Of a stretch of 13,004 nt of DNA, positions 7,101 to 13,004 are shown piece after piece. How positions within the stretch are numbered: position 1 is the stretch's first letter; every line of letters starts with the position of its first letter. Source of the stretch: JAUHWL01 sp964416385 (GTDB taxonomy: Bacteria > Bacteroidota > Bacteroidia > Flavobacteriales > Schleiferiaceae). The position numbers and the translations under genes were made by a program. The stretch lies in NCBI GenBank assembly GCA_964416385.1, contig CAYQDW010000066.1, positions 1-13,004 of the forward strand, in the 5' to 3' direction. Below the pieces are notes generated by a model that saw only the letters and a list, made by a program, of their open reading frames with translations, was not told where the DNA came from and did no database searches.

Positions 7101-7140
7101 ATCCCCCTCTCTTCCAAAGAGAGGGGCAAGGGGTGAGTTT
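7101..7140. repeat. Intergenic palindrome related to the REP-like repeat
   Basis: A perfect 10-bp stem CCCCTCTCTT (7104-7113) and AAGAGAGGGG (7117-7126) with loop CCA is followed by GGGGTGAGTTT. Read on the minus strand it is AACTCACCCC followed by the CCCCTCTCTT palindrome, the same core as in the elements at 1773-1899 and 8150-8252 but in the opposite orientation. It fills most of the 68-bp gap between the 303-aa gene and lipoprotein A. No T-tract follows on the minus strand, so it is probably not a strong terminator and the operon can continue through it. Confidence 0.75.
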
Positions 7141-7141
7141 A

Positions 7142-8053
7142 TTATTCTTCTGCCAATTGGCTTTCCAATTCTTGTATGCGTTCTTCCATTTCCAGCAGGC
7201 GCAGGGTTAGCTCTTCTACCAAACGGGTAAGATGGGTTTGGGTTTCACCAAGGGCTACGCCATTTTCGGCTACTTCTGCTGCTGCCGGCAGGTAAGGCAA
7301 TTTACCATTTTCAGTAATGTACTGGCGCAGTTGGGCGTTGGTCAACATGGTGTAATCCGGGGCAAACACATAGTCGGGCCATGTATTTTGGAGTCTAACC
7401 ACAACTTCTTCGGCAATGGCTTTGCCGCCAATGCAGAGTTTGTAATCTGCCGGTGCTAATTCAGTACCAATTAATACTTGTTGATTTGGCGATATTTGCA
7501 TGGCTTTAACACCATTATAGGTAAAGCTAAAATTCTGACTGGTGCCGTTGTAGTTTAGCGCAGGACCGTTAAACCCAGGCACAGCCATGTAAGACAATGT
7601 TATTTGCTCACCTGTGCTCTTATAAACACCAAGGCCTTTTTGGGTTAGGTTTAGCTGGTGGGTGGCATTGATGGATGCAAAATTGCCAAGCGAAAGATTG
7701 CCAGTTGCACTAAGTAGTGCCGTTGTGTAGACAGACCAGTTACCTGTGACATCATTATAGTCGTTATGTATAACTTTATAAGCAAATGGGGTTATATCTA
7801 CACCAGGTGGATTACTGTTAAGGCCAAAGCCGTTTTCAGTGGTGTAGATCTGAAAGGCTCCTGTGTTTTCGTCTGTTGCAATATCAAGCTTTGCTTGTGG
7901 ATTGGTTACATTAATGCCCACATTGTCATTGTTGCTATTTCCTACATTGCCACCGGGTACGCGCACACTTTGGGCGTTTAGCGTAGCTGTGCTACCAATT
8001 AGTAAGAGAGAGAGAGAGAGAGAGAGAGGACGGAAGTAAGTTTTTGTTTTCAT
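7142..8053 (-). CDS. Secreted tail-fibre-like protein with C-terminal coiled coil; (CT)12 in the signal peptide
   Basis: The 303-aa product has a Sec signal peptide (MKTKTYFRPLSLSLSLLLIG, cleavage after LNA at about 27). A Gly/Asn-rich start includes the NVGINVTNPQAKLDI motif (44-58), then beta-rich sequence ending QVLIGTELAPADYKLCIGGKAI. The last 100 residues follow a Bacteroidota pattern: IAEEVVVRLQ, WPDYVFAPDYTML, ITENGKLPYLPAAAEVAENG, then a coiled coil from about 268 (LVEELTLRLLEMEERIQELE). Such proteins resemble phage tail-fibre or trimeric surface fibres, and the C-terminal region probably trimerises; the role in the cell is not established. The hydrophobic core of the signal peptide is encoded by twelve CT units (8005-8028), suggesting phase-variable expression. 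It is the first gene of the presumed operon, with a candidate promoter 27 bp upstream. Confidence 0.88.
   Translation of the reverse strand: MKTKTYFRPLSLSLSLLLIGSTATLNAQSVRVPGGNVGNSNNDNVGINVTNPQAKLDIATDENTGAFQIYTTENGFGLNSNPPGVDITPFAYKVIHNDYNDVTGNWSVYTTALLSATGNLSLGNFASINATHQLNLTQKGLGVYKSTGEQITLSYMAVPGFNGPALNYNGTSQNFSFTYNGVKAMQISPNQQVLIGTELAPADYKLCIGGKAIAEEVVVRLQNTWPDYVFAPDYTMLTNAQLRQYITENGKLPYLPAAAEVAENGVALGETQTHLTRLVEELTLRLLEMEERIQELESQLAEE
8005..8028. repeat. (AG)12/(CT)12 dinucleotide microsatellite
   Basis: Twelve perfect AG units on the plus strand are CT on the coding strand. They encode the alternating Leu/Ser core of the signal peptide of the 303-aa protein. A change of one unit shifts the frame. 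With one unit fewer the frame runs CTT ACT AAT TGG TAG; with one more it runs TCT TAC TAA. Only one of the three registers makes the protein. Confidence 0.97.
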
Positions 8054-8079
8054 AAAATTGTGGTTTAAAAATTACATTT

Positions 8080-8111
8080 CAATAGTACATGACATTTTTC
8101 GTTTTTACAAT
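8080..8111 (-). promoter_or_regulatory. Candidate Bacteroidota-type promoter of the surface-protein operon
   Basis: On the minus strand TACTATTG (8087-8080) matches the -7 consensus TAnnTTTG at all but one position. ATTG (8111-8108) is placed 20 bp upstream as the -33 element. Transcription would start near 8073, giving a leader of about 20 nt before the ATG at 8053. Based on consensus only. Confidence 0.45.
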
Positions 8112-8149
8112 AGGCGGGATGATTTTTTTTATACATCTCCTATCTTGAA

Positions 8150-8252
8150 CCCACGGTTTTTACCGTGAGCATAAGCAACTCACCCCACGCTAATGGCGTT
8201 TCAGGGCCAACCCCATCTCTTTGGAAGAGAGGGGGGATTGGCGTAAACAAAA
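8150..8252. repeat. Composite REP-like palindromic repeat, copy 2
   Basis: The same ordered blocks as at 1773-1899 are seen: a CCCACGG palindrome (stem CACGGT/ACCGTG, 8152-8157 and 8162-8167, TTTT loop), AACTCACCCCACGCTAATGG (from 8177), CATCTCTTTGGAAGAGAGG (about 8214-8232) and ATTGGCGTAAACAAAA. Spacing between blocks is slightly shorter than in copy 1. It directly abuts the dnaK terminator, just as copy 1 abuts the terminator of the 927-aa gene. Confidence 0.75.
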
Positions 8253-8284
8253 AACCCCGATAACATTATGTTATCAGGGTTTTT
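8247..8284 (-). terminator. Intrinsic terminator of dnaK
   Basis: On the minus strand the inverted repeat AACCC-(T)-GATAACA / TGTTATC-(G)-GGGTT (inner stem 8259-8265 and 8269-8275, outer stem from 8251-8257 with 8277-8283) is followed by TTTTTTGTTT. It lies 20 bp beyond the dnaK stop codon. The flanking A and T runs make it potentially functional in both directions. Confidence 0.85.
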
Positions 8285-8303
8285 AACGATCTCAGAACAA
8301 ATC

Positions 8304-10217
8304 TTAGTCTTCTTTCACCTCTTCAAACTCTACATCTTGAACATCGTCTCCGCTGTTTGATGCAGAATCAGTTCCTGCTGCACTTGCACCATCTGCTCCT
8401 GCTCCGGCACCGGCTTCTTGCTGGGCCTTGTACATTTCTTCTGATGCATTCTTCCAGGCTTCGTTAATCTTCTCCATGGCGGCATCTATTGCTGCAATGT
8501 CTTGACTGCTGTGCGCTTTCTTCAACTCTTCAAGAGCTTCTTCAATAGCACCTTTCTTATCACCAAGCTTGTCGCCAAACTCTTTTAGCTGCTTCTCAGT
8601 CTGGAAGATCATGCTGTCTGCTGCATTGAGTTTGTCAACTTTCTCTTTTGCCTGACGGTCTGCTTCGGCATTGGCCTCAGCTTCTTTCTTCATCTTTTGA
8701 ATTTCATCATCACTCAAACCGCTGTTGCTTTCTATGCGGATGCTCTGCTCCTTACCGGTTGCCTTGTCTTTAGCTGATACGTGAAGGATACCGTTGGCAT
8801 CAATATCAAAAGTTACTTCAATTTGCGGTACGCCACGTGGTGCTGGTGGTATACCATCAAGGTGGAAGGTTCCTAACTGCTTATTATCCTTAAACATTGA
8901 GCGCTCACCCTGGCCGATATTGATCTGAACACTTGGCTGATTATCTGCCGCAGTAGAGAACACTTCGGTTTTCTTGGTTGGGATGGTTGTATTGGCTTCT
9001 ATCATTTTGGTGAACACGCTGCCCATGGTTTCTATACCGAGGCTTAGTGGTGTAACATCAAGTAGAAGCACATCTTTTACATCACCAGACAATACCCCAC
9101 CTTGTATTGATGCGCCCACGGCTACAACCTCATCAGGGTTTACCCCTTTACTTGGCTCTTTTCCAAAAAACTGCTTAACCGCTTCTTGAATGGCTGGGAT
9201 TCGGGTTGAACCACCTACTAAGATTACTTCATCAATATCGCTAGTGCTTAATCCGGCATTTTTTAACGCGCTCTTGCAAGGTGCTATCGTGCGGTCTACC
9301 AGGTCATGAATTAGCTTTTCGAAGCTGGCACGGGTTAATGTACGCACCAAGTGTTTAGGGCCAGTAGCCGTAGCTGTGATGTAAGGTAAATTAATCTCAG
9401 TAGAAGACGTAGAGCTCAACTCGATCTTGGCTTTTTCTGCGGCTTCTTTTAAGCGCTGAAGCGCCATGGCATCCTTGCGGAGATCCATTTGCTCTTCTTT
9501 CATGAATTCTTCTGCCAACCAGTCAATGATCTTCTGGTCAACATCATCTCCACCTAAGTGTGTATCGCCATCTGTGGCTTTTACTTCAAATACGCCATCG
9601 CCCAATTCTAAAATTGAAACGTCATGTGTACCGCCACCAAAGTCAAACACCACAACTTTCATATCCTGACCTTTTTTATCAAGGCCATAGGCTAAAGCTG
9701 CGGCTGTTGGTTCATTAATAATGCGCTTAACGTCTAATCCGGCAATTTCACCGGCTTCTTTGGTTGCTTGACGTTGTGCGTCATCAAAATATGCAGGTAC
9801 TGTAATTACGGCTTCTGTAACTGTTGTGCCGAGATAATCTTCTGCGGTTTTCTTCATTTTTTGAAGAATCATGGCAGAGATTTCTTGAGGTGTGTATTTA
9901 CGACCATCAATATCTACACGTGGTGTATCATTATCTCCTTTAACCACATTGTAAGGCACGCGCTCTGCTTCTTTACTAACGTTGCTAAAACGCTCACCCA
10001 TAAATCTTTTTATAGAATAAATGGTTTTATGTGGATTGGTAATGGCCTGACGCTTGGCGGGGTCTCCCACTTTGCGTTCTCCACCTTCTACGAATGCTAC
10101 TACAGAGGGGGTGGTTCGTTTTCCTTCGCTGTTAGGAATAACAACGGGTTCGTTTCCTTCCATCACGGCAACGCATGAGTTTGTCGTTCCCAGGTCTATT
10201 CCTATGATCTTACCCAT
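8304..10217 (-). CDS. dnaK: Molecular chaperone DnaK (Hsp70)
   Basis: The 637-aa cytoplasmic ATP-dependent chaperone binds exposed hydrophobic segments and works with DnaJ and GrpE, neither of which is in the window. The nucleotide-binding domain shows the phosphate-1 motif GIDLGTTNS (6-14), INEPTAAALAYG (167-178), FDFGGGTHDVSILELGDGVF (191-210), HLGGDDVD (220-227) and VILVGGSTRIPAI (331-343). The interdomain linker is VLLLDVTPLSLGIETMG (383-399). The substrate-binding beta domain includes QGERSMFKDNKQLGTF, then IPPAPRGVPQIEVTFDIDANGILHV. The helical lid is followed by a Gly/Ala-rich linker and the conserved tail DVQDVEFEEVKED. Length is normal for the family. The ATG at 10217 immediately precedes the canonical N-terminus GKIIGIDLG. 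No CIRCE element (TTAGCACTC-N9-GAGTGCTAA) is seen upstream, and no promoter could be assigned in the 10218-10371 gap. Confidence 0.99.
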   Translation of the reverse strand: MGKIIGIDLGTTNSCVAVMEGNEPVVIPNSEGKRTTPSVVAFVEGGERKVGDPAKRQAITNPHKTIYSIKRFMGERFSNVSKEAERVPYNVVKGDNDTPRVDIDGRKYTPQEISAMILQKMKKTAEDYLGTTVTEAVITVPAYFDDAQRQATKEAGEIAGLDVKRIINEPTAAALAYGLDKKGQDMKVVVFDFGGGTHDVSILELGDGVFEVKATDGDTHLGGDDVDQKIIDWLAEEFMKEEQMDLRKDAMALQRLKEAAEKAKIELSSTSSTEINLPYITATATGPKHLVRTLTRASFEKLIHDLVDRTIAPCKSALKNAGLSTSDIDEVILVGGSTRIPAIQEAVKQFFGKEPSKGVNPDEVVAVGASIQGGVLSGDVKDVLLLDVTPLSLGIETMGSVFTKMIEANTTIPTKKTEVFSTAADNQPSVQINIGQGERSMFKDNKQLGTFHLDGIPPAPRGVPQIEVTFDIDANGILHVSAKDKATGKEQSIRIESNSGLSDDEIQKMKKEAEANAEADRQAKEKVDKLNAADSMIFQTEKQLKEFGDKLGDKKGAIEEALEELKKAHSSQDIAAIDAAMEKINEAWKNASEEMYKAQQEAGAGAGADGASAAGTDSASNSGDDVQDVEFEEVKED

Positions 10218-10371
10218 ATTAATTATTGTTTGTTGTTAGTTTTCAATTTGCTCTGTGCACAGAAACAATCATCTTGCCACGTAACAATTGCACCAACAAA
10301 AGGCGTTTATCTGGCAGAAATAAAAAGACAAATGGTTGCTATGACAGGTCAATGCCTGACATTATGGCAAT
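10218..10371. other. Intergenic region upstream of dnaK
   Basis: This 154-bp gap must hold the dnaK control region. It is AT-rich near the start codon. I see no CIRCE, no convincing TAnnTTTG/TTG pair and no RNA gene, only the weak dyad at 10341-10362. Confidence 0.5.
10341..10362 (-). terminator. Weak dyad downstream of the 349-aa lipoprotein gene
   Basis: ATG-A-CAGG (loop TCAATG) CCTG-A-CAT forms a short hairpin with one internal mismatch, 9 bp beyond the stop codon. A T-rich stretch follows only about 15 bp later on the minus strand, so termination would be inefficient. It could also be an operator-like dyad upstream of dnaK. Low confidence. Confidence 0.25.
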
Positions 10372-11421
10372 TTAATCACAACGGAAGCCGCTTGCAGCGG
10401 TAGGGTCACAAAGGCAGGTGTCTCCGGCAGTGGCTCTACCAAAGCGTAAATCGCAGGTGTAAATGCCTTTTACCAAAGAGTCTAAAGAGGCACCTGATAA
10501 TTTAATTGACAGCTTAGCGTTGGATGTTCGAGAGGAAAAAATACCTGCCCCATTTTCTACATTAGAATAAAATGGTTTGTCTTGCACAATGCCTTGAGCA
10601 GGTTGCGATACGTTTATGAAGGTGGCAAGTTCGTCAGCGCCTGCAAACACAATCATATCAATACCTCTAAAAAAGCGCTTAACATTTTCATTAACACCAA
10701 TGCTATTAAACAAGAAACGATAATACGTTTCGTAGCTTATGTTTACGTCAATATTTTGCCCACCACCGTTTAAAGATGTGCCATAACTTACAGGGAAATT
10801 ATAATCTACATACTTTCTTATGGAGTCTGACTGGTTATTATTGGCAACTTCTACGTAATTAAGACGAATATATCCTTGATAAATACGGGCATTTCTAGCT
10901 TGAGACCACGCAAACACTTCTCCGCTTTTACCAAAGCTAATGGGCAATAGGCCTTTGGGCTCTGTTATATTAAAATTGTTTACAATAGGTGTGGTTGCGG
11001 TAACCTGTGCGCCTTCACCATCTGGTTTATTTATAATCAAGCGGTAACTTTTGTCTTGGCTTAGCAACTGGTCTATTCTATATAAATGAAAACCCTCAGT
11101 GGTAAAAAATCCAGAATCCATTTGAAAAGACATGCCGTCACGCTGCAGCAACCACGTATTTTCTACAGCACCATTATTACCTAATTCCTCAAGCACTACC
11201 TGAAGATTTTTGTAATATAAAGAGTCAGGATTGTTGTTACCCCCGCTAATACCTTCTGTACCTAGATAAGATTTATGAATGCGCACCCAATTGGTATCTT
11301 GTTGTGCATCTAAAGCACTGTAAACAACGGTAATATCTTTATATGGGGCATTGATTTCCAACTCATTATTACAAGCCAACATCAAAAAAATTGCTGAAAC
11401 AAGCGCAACCATTTTCATCAT
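10372..11421 (-). CDS. Putative lipoprotein, possibly DUF4249-like
   Basis: I chose the ATG at 11421 (349 aa) over the longer 384-aa frame from 11526. The signal peptide MMKMVALVSAIFLMLAC begins there, and the extra residues are basic, non-conserved in character and run into the panB start. Lipidation is predicted at Cys17 (relaxed lipobox MLAC), giving an envelope-anchored protein. The mature part begins NNELEINAPYKDITVVYSAL, then WVRIHKSYLG and a long beta-rich body with many Asn/Ser/Gly. The last ~30 residues hold four cysteines (YTCDLRF, DTCLCD, FRCD). The opening resembles Bacteroidota DUF4249 lipoproteins (Cys, short acidic linker, VV-strand, V-R-hydrophobic), but I cannot confirm this. 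It is convergent with nothing and divergent from panB, with about 98 bp between starts. Function unknown. Confidence 0.8.
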   Translation of the reverse strand: MMKMVALVSAIFLMLACNNELEINAPYKDITVVYSALDAQQDTNWVRIHKSYLGTEGISGGNNNPDSLYYKNLQVVLEELGNNGAVENTWLLQRDGMSFQMDSGFFTTEGFHLYRIDQLLSQDKSYRLIINKPDGEGAQVTATTPIVNNFNITEPKGLLPISFGKSGEVFAWSQARNARIYQGYIRLNYVEVANNNQSDSIRKYVDYNFPVSYGTSLNGGGQNIDVNISYETYYRFLFNSIGVNENVKRFFRGIDMIVFAGADELATFINVSQPAQGIVQDKPFYSNVENGAGIFSSRTSNAKLSIKLSGASLDSLVKGIYTCDLRFGRATAGDTCLCDPTAASGFRCD

Positions 11422-11490
11422 ATCCGAGTCTCTTCTTTTTGGTGTAAAAATCCCTCTTAAAGGCCGCGAAAGGTAGCTATTTTTATTTCT

Positions 11491-11498
11491 TACATTTC
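11491..11498 (+). promoter_or_regulatory. Weak candidate -7 element of panB
   Basis: TACATTTC matches TAnnTTTG at all but the last position and lies 21 bp upstream of the panB ATG. No clear TTG is found about 20 bp further upstream, where the sequence is T-rich. The leader would be about 15 nt. Confidence 0.25.
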
Positions 11499-11519
11499 GC
11501 ACTCGCAAACTAAATACAT

Positions 11520-12344
11520 ATGTCACAAGCCAAGGGAGACTTTAAACGTGTAACCACCAACTCTGTTCAAAAAATGAAAGAGATGGGTGAAAAAATCGCC
11601 ATGCTTACGGGTTACGATTTTACGCTTGCTAAAATCATTGACAGTGCTGGCATTGATATTATACTTGTAGGTGATAGTGCTAGTAACGTAATGGCAGGTC
11701 ATGAAACCACATTGCCCATTACCTTAGACCAAATGATTTATCATGCCAGCAGTGTTGTGCGTGCCGCACAGCGGGCATTGGTTATTGTAGATCTTCCTTT
11801 TGGCTCTTACCAAGGCAACAGCAAAGAGGCGCTAAGCTCTGCCATACGTATTATGAAAGAAAGCGGTGGGCATGGTGTAAAACTAGAAGGTGGCGTAGAA
11901 GTTATAGAATCTGTTGAACGCATCCTTACCGCAGGTATTCCCGTTATGGGGCACTTGGGATTAACACCGCAAAGTATCTACAAATTTGGCACCTATACTG
12001 TGCGTGCCAAAGAAGAAGAAGAGGCTGAGAAATTAATAAGTGATGCCAAAGCACTTGAAGCGGCCGGATGCTTTAGCCTTGTTTTAGAAAAAATCCCCCG
12101 AAAACTTGCCAAGCGTGTTGCTGAGGCGCTAACCATTCCTGTTATAGGTATTGGTGCCGGGCCAGATGTAGATGGACAGGTGTTGGTTTTGCATGATATG
12201 CTGGGCATGACACATGAATTTCATCCGCGTTTTTTACGCAGATATCTCAACCTCTATGATGATATTGGCGGAGCGGTTCAACAGTATGTATCTGACGTAA
12301 AGCGCCTTGATTTTCCAAATAAGGAAGAAAGTTACGGTGGCTGA
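11520..12344 (+). CDS. panB: 3-methyl-2-oxobutanoate hydroxymethyltransferase (ketopantoate hydroxymethyltransferase)
   Basis: The 274-aa cytoplasmic enzyme transfers a hydroxymethyl group from 5,10-methylenetetrahydrofolate to 2-oxoisovalerate to make ketopantoate, the first committed step towards pantothenate and coenzyme A. The family's TIM-barrel motifs are all present: MLTGYDFTLAKIIDSAGID (28-46), ILVGDSASNVMAGHETTLP (48-66), VDLPFGSY (90-97), GGHGVKLEGG (116-125), GIPVMGHLGLTPQS (139-152), LVLEKIP (187-193) and IPVIGIGAGPDVDGQVLV (206-223). By motif alignment to E. coli PanB, Asp52, Asp91 and Glu123 should bind magnesium and Glu190 should be the catalytic base. Length is normal (about 260-275 aa). 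The ATG at 11520 gives the usual short N-terminal extension. Its last codons overlap the GTG start of the next gene by 8 bp. No other pan genes are in view. Confidence 0.98.
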   Translation: MSQAKGDFKRVTTNSVQKMKEMGEKIAMLTGYDFTLAKIIDSAGIDIILVGDSASNVMAGHETTLPITLDQMIYHASSVVRAAQRALVIVDLPFGSYQGNSKEALSSAIRIMKESGGHGVKLEGGVEVIESVERILTAGIPVMGHLGLTPQSIYKFGTYTVRAKEEEEAEKLISDAKALEAAGCFSLVLEKIPRKLAKRVAEALTIPVIGIGAGPDVDGQVLVLHDMLGMTHEFHPRFLRRYLNLYDDIGGAVQQYVSDVKRLDFPNKEESYGG

Positions 12345-13004
12345 TTTACCAGAAATTCTTTTTGAAGACAATCACCTGATTATTGTAAATAAACGGCCTG
12401 GCCAGTTGGTGCAAGGCGATAAAACAGGTGATGAACCGCTTGTTGATACCCTAAAAGCTTACATCAAAGAAAAATACAACAAGCCTGGTGCTGTATTTCT
12501 TGGGGTTGTGCACCGGCTAGACCGGCCTACTTCTGGTATCGTTGTATTTGCCCGTACCAGTAAGGCGCTTGAACGGCTGAATAAACGCTTCAAAGAACGA
12601 GAGGTAAAAAAAACCTATTGGGCTGTTGTAAAAAATCCGCCCCCAAATGATAAAGACACCCTCACCCACCATTTGGTACGAAACGAGGGCAAGAACAAGA
12701 GTTTTGCATTTTCTAGACCAGAAAAAAACAGCAAGGAAGCCCGCCTGACCTATACCCTGCTAAAAAAGCTGGACAATTATTATCTACTAGAAGTTGAACT
12801 GCACACGGGCAGGCACCACCAAATTAGGGCGCAACTTAGTGCCATTGGTTGCCCCATAAAAGGCGACCTGAAATATGGTTTTGACCGCAGCAACAAAGAT
12901 GGCAGCATACATCTGCACGCGCGAGAACTTCAGTTTTTGCATCCTGTGGCCCAAGAGACCATTCACATCATAGCTGATCCTCCCATAGATCCCATTTGGG
13001 ATGC
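12337..13004 (+). CDS. RluA-family pseudouridine synthase (partial, runs off the window)
   Basis: The frame opens after a TAA at 12298. The best start is the GTG at 12337, preceded by AAGGAAG, giving MADLPEILFEDNHLIIVNKR; it overlaps the panB stop by 8 bp, so translation is probably coupled. At least 222 residues are visible. The hallmark HRLDRPTSGIVVFART contains the catalytic Asp of RluA-type synthases. EDNHLIIVNKRPGQLV near the start, KTYWAVV, ELHTGRHHQIRAQL and the HARELQFLHP segment are all typical of the family. There is no N-terminal S4 RNA-binding domain, so it is a short-form member. It should isomerise a specific uridine in rRNA or tRNA; the target cannot be told from sequence. The C-terminus is cut by the window end just after DPIWD, probably a few residues from the natural stop. 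Confidence 0.95.
   Translation, partial: MADLPEILFEDNHLIIVNKRPGQLVQGDKTGDEPLVDTLKAYIKEKYNKPGAVFLGVVHRLDRPTSGIVVFARTSKALERLNKRFKEREVKKTYWAVVKNPPPNDKDTLTHHLVRNEGKNKSFAFSRPEKNSKEARLTYTLLKKLDNYYLLEVELHTGRHHQIRAQLSAIGCPIKGDLKYGFDRSNKDGSIHLHARELQFLHPVAQETIHIIADPPIDPIWD

Noticed and set aside
7101..7140. Intrinsic terminator between the 303-aa gene and lipoprotein A
   Set aside because: The stem is strong but no T-run follows on the minus strand. It matches the repeat family instead.
9768..10178. 136-aa plus-strand open frame opposite dnaK
   Set aside because: It is antisense to the highly conserved dnaK coding sequence, has no recognisable domain or start signal, and its Cys/Phe-rich composition is what the reverse of that region would produce.
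8304..10217. Unusual DnaK variant because of GGGTHDVS instead of GGGTFDVS
   Set aside because: From memory, this His variant occurs in DnaK of several Bacteroidota groups, and all other motifs and the length are normal.
10341..10362. CIRCE or other heat-shock operator upstream of dnaK
   Set aside because: The dyad CAGG-N6-CCTG has no similarity to CIRCE and has an internal mismatch. It is listed only as a weak hairpin.
11422..11526. N-terminal extension of the putative lipoprotein to an ATG at 11526
   Set aside because: The extension would put 35 basic residues before a good signal peptide and would overlap the panB start. The ATG at 11421 gives a standard lipoprotein.

Overview
The window looks like Bacteroidota chromosome, possibly Cytophagales-like, though the order is uncertain. 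The evidence is a C-terminal type A sorting domain of the type IX secretion system (T9SS), cysteine-anchored lipoproteins, a Bacteroidota-type 'tail-fibre-like' secreted protein, moderate-to-low GC, almost no Shine-Dalgarno sequences and a candidate TAnnTTTG-type promoter. There is no sign of phage, plasmid, CRISPR or transposase genes. The accessory character comes from short palindromic repeats and a locally duplicated gene pair.

Layout. Positions 6-1682 (minus) encode an AGCS-family sodium:amino-acid symporter. Positions 1683-1955 are intergenic, with two hairpin terminators and a REP-like palindromic repeat. Positions 1956-8053 (minus) hold five closely spaced reading units that probably form one operon transcribed from about 8075. 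In transcription order these are a 303-aa secreted tail-fibre-like protein, lipoprotein copy A, a truncated and stop-interrupted relative of the large T9SS cargo, lipoprotein copy B, and the intact 927-aa T9SS cargo. The lipoprotein/cargo pair has therefore been duplicated in tandem, and the cargo of the upstream copy has decayed. Positions 8054-8303 hold a candidate promoter, a second copy of the REP-like repeat and the dnaK terminator. Positions 8304-10217 (minus) are dnaK, and 10372-11421 (minus) is a putative lipoprotein. On the plus strand, divergently, panB (11520-12344) overlaps a RluA-family pseudouridine synthase gene that starts at a GTG at 12337 and runs off the window.

Housekeeping genes (dnaK, panB, the rluA-type gene, the symporter) flank the unusual surface-protein locus. 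Three features of that locus stand out. First, a (CT)12 dinucleotide tract lies inside the signal-peptide codons of the first gene, and both alternative registers hit a stop within five codons, which is the layout of a phase-variable switch. Second, a palindromic repeat is read in frame at the N-terminus of both lipoprotein genes, which makes their true start ambiguous. Third, the two lipoprotein genes share a 240-bp block of perfect identity around that repeat although the rest of each gene has diverged, which suggests gene conversion. The functions of the lipoproteins and the large cargo are not recognised; cell-surface display is inferred from signals and context only.
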